A program made the position numbers and the translations under genes. The notes under the pieces are model-generated. The model had not been told where the DNA came from, searched no databases, and was given only the letters and a program-made list of their open reading frames with translations. A stretch of DNA of 64,000 bases from Tubiluchus corallicola (taxonomy: Eukaryota > Priapulida > Priapulimorpha > Priapulimorphida > Tubiluchidae): positions 1-64,000 of the forward strand of contig JAQGDQ010000067.1 of assembly GCA_030141605.1 (NCBI GenBank), read 5' to 3'. Positions 63,301 to 64,000 of this stretch are shown in pieces (within the stretch, counting starts at the first letter, position 1; each line of letters starts with the position of its first letter).

Positions 63301-64000
63301 CATGCAACTCAAGACCGCGGGATCTAGAAGGTAGCATATACATGATCAGGTTTGTTAAGGCCTAATTATGATAAAAAAAGGAATGACTCGACAATCGTTC
63401 GAACTTTCTAAAATGATTTCAAGCTTCTTTTAACAAATGTTATATTCTTGCAAATATAATAATTCAACGTTGTAGCTCAAAATTGCATGAGACAGCAATT
63501 TACCTTTTAAATTTGGCTAAAATTTTATCAGAAAGCATTAAGAAAACATTTGAAAGTTATCGCCTTTAGACTAGACGAAGTTTCGGGAAAGTGGAATCCT
63601 ATAACTAATCTTGTCAATTTGAGTATGCTGAAATGCGAAAAATACCTGTTGAAAGCTTGAAAAATTAAGGGAAAAGGATCAAGAACGAAAAAAAACAAGA
63701 TGGTCGCCACGTTTCTGCGCAAATAACATATATATATATATATATATACCTACTAGTTGTTTATAATATAATTAAAACAATATAATTAACAGAAGTTCCC
63801 AGAAAATTAACATTACGAGGTAATTCTTACATCTATTTCAGGTTAGTAGGACCTAAGCAATTCGTTTTGTTACTTTTATTTCAAAAATAGTTTTCGTTTT
63901 CTAAATAGTTGCCGCACAGAAAGAAATTATACTAATCATGCAATAATTGCTTCTCCCGAAGACTTTTTCAAGTCGGCGGAGAAAATGGCTGTTGCTAGTT
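60352..64000. other. Neurexin intron, no exon or gene recognised
   Basis: I looked on the minus strand for the expected preceding LNS2 segment (a WHxV motif ahead of a phase-0 donor) and did not find it; the exon should lie beyond 64000. A short (AT)n lies at 63727-63749. Other frames are short and unrecognised. Confidence 0.5.

Noticed and set aside
60352-64000. Search for the preceding LNS2 exon and for a CRISPR array or other prokaryote-like system
   Set aside because: No WHxV-type exon with a phase-0 donor and no spaced direct repeats; ordinary intron.

Overview
This window reads as nuclear DNA of an invertebrate animal; I cannot name the species. The DNA is AT-rich and intron-rich, with decayed LINE, Ty3/Gypsy, hAT, Helitron-like and SINE sequence and several long (ATT)n arrays. 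No bacterial-style operon, rRNA gene or intact tRNA gene was found.

The only host gene I recognise is an alpha-neurexin, running right to left on the minus strand. Twelve exons between 60351 and 13720 carry the second half of the ectodomain: end of LNS2, LNS3, EGF-B, LNS4, LNS5, EGF-C, LNS6 and the start of the juxtamembrane stalk. Their splice phases agree at every junction and the spliced length is exactly 933 codons. Earlier exons (signal peptide, LNS1, EGF-A, first part of LNS2) should lie beyond 64000. Transmembrane and cytoplasmic exons were not found and should lie below position 1, or were displaced.

The most striking feature is a thirteenth neurexin exon at 4701-4821. It encodes the acidic DDED stalk motif and has the correct splice phase to follow exon 14006-13720, but it lies on the PLUS strand, opposite to the rest of the gene. 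It sits in a spacer of about 0.9 kb between two head-to-head copies of one CR1/L2-like LINE (1-4430 plus; 5379 to about 10130 minus). The copies share the same disabling lesions and are about 97-98% identical over the stretch I counted. This suggests an inversion or inverted duplication mediated by the LINE, or a misoriented assembly segment.

The introns are filled with transposons, left to right: LINE-B (16.4-18.5 kb, -); a Gypsy-1 with one LTR (22.3-25.1 kb, -), bounded on its left by a Helitron-like 3' end and inserted into a Gypsy-3 fragment; a Gypsy-2 whose integrase C-terminus lies upstream of RT, the Gmr1-type order (26.7-28.4 kb, -); Gypsy-3 carrying a nested, target-site-duplicated LINE-C (37.6-39.6 kb, +); a hAT/ZBED-like transposase remnant abutting LINE-D (42.8-44.3 kb); Gypsy-4 with its integrase core missing (46.4-49.2 kb, +); a second Helitron-like element (49.7-50.6 kb, +); a Gypsy-5 integrase fragment (52.6-53.0 kb, -); and LINE-E with a nested tRNA-derived SINE (54.0-55.5 kb, -). 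All transposon reading frames are broken. The remaining DNA is intron with microsatellites, minisatellites and short dispersed repeats.
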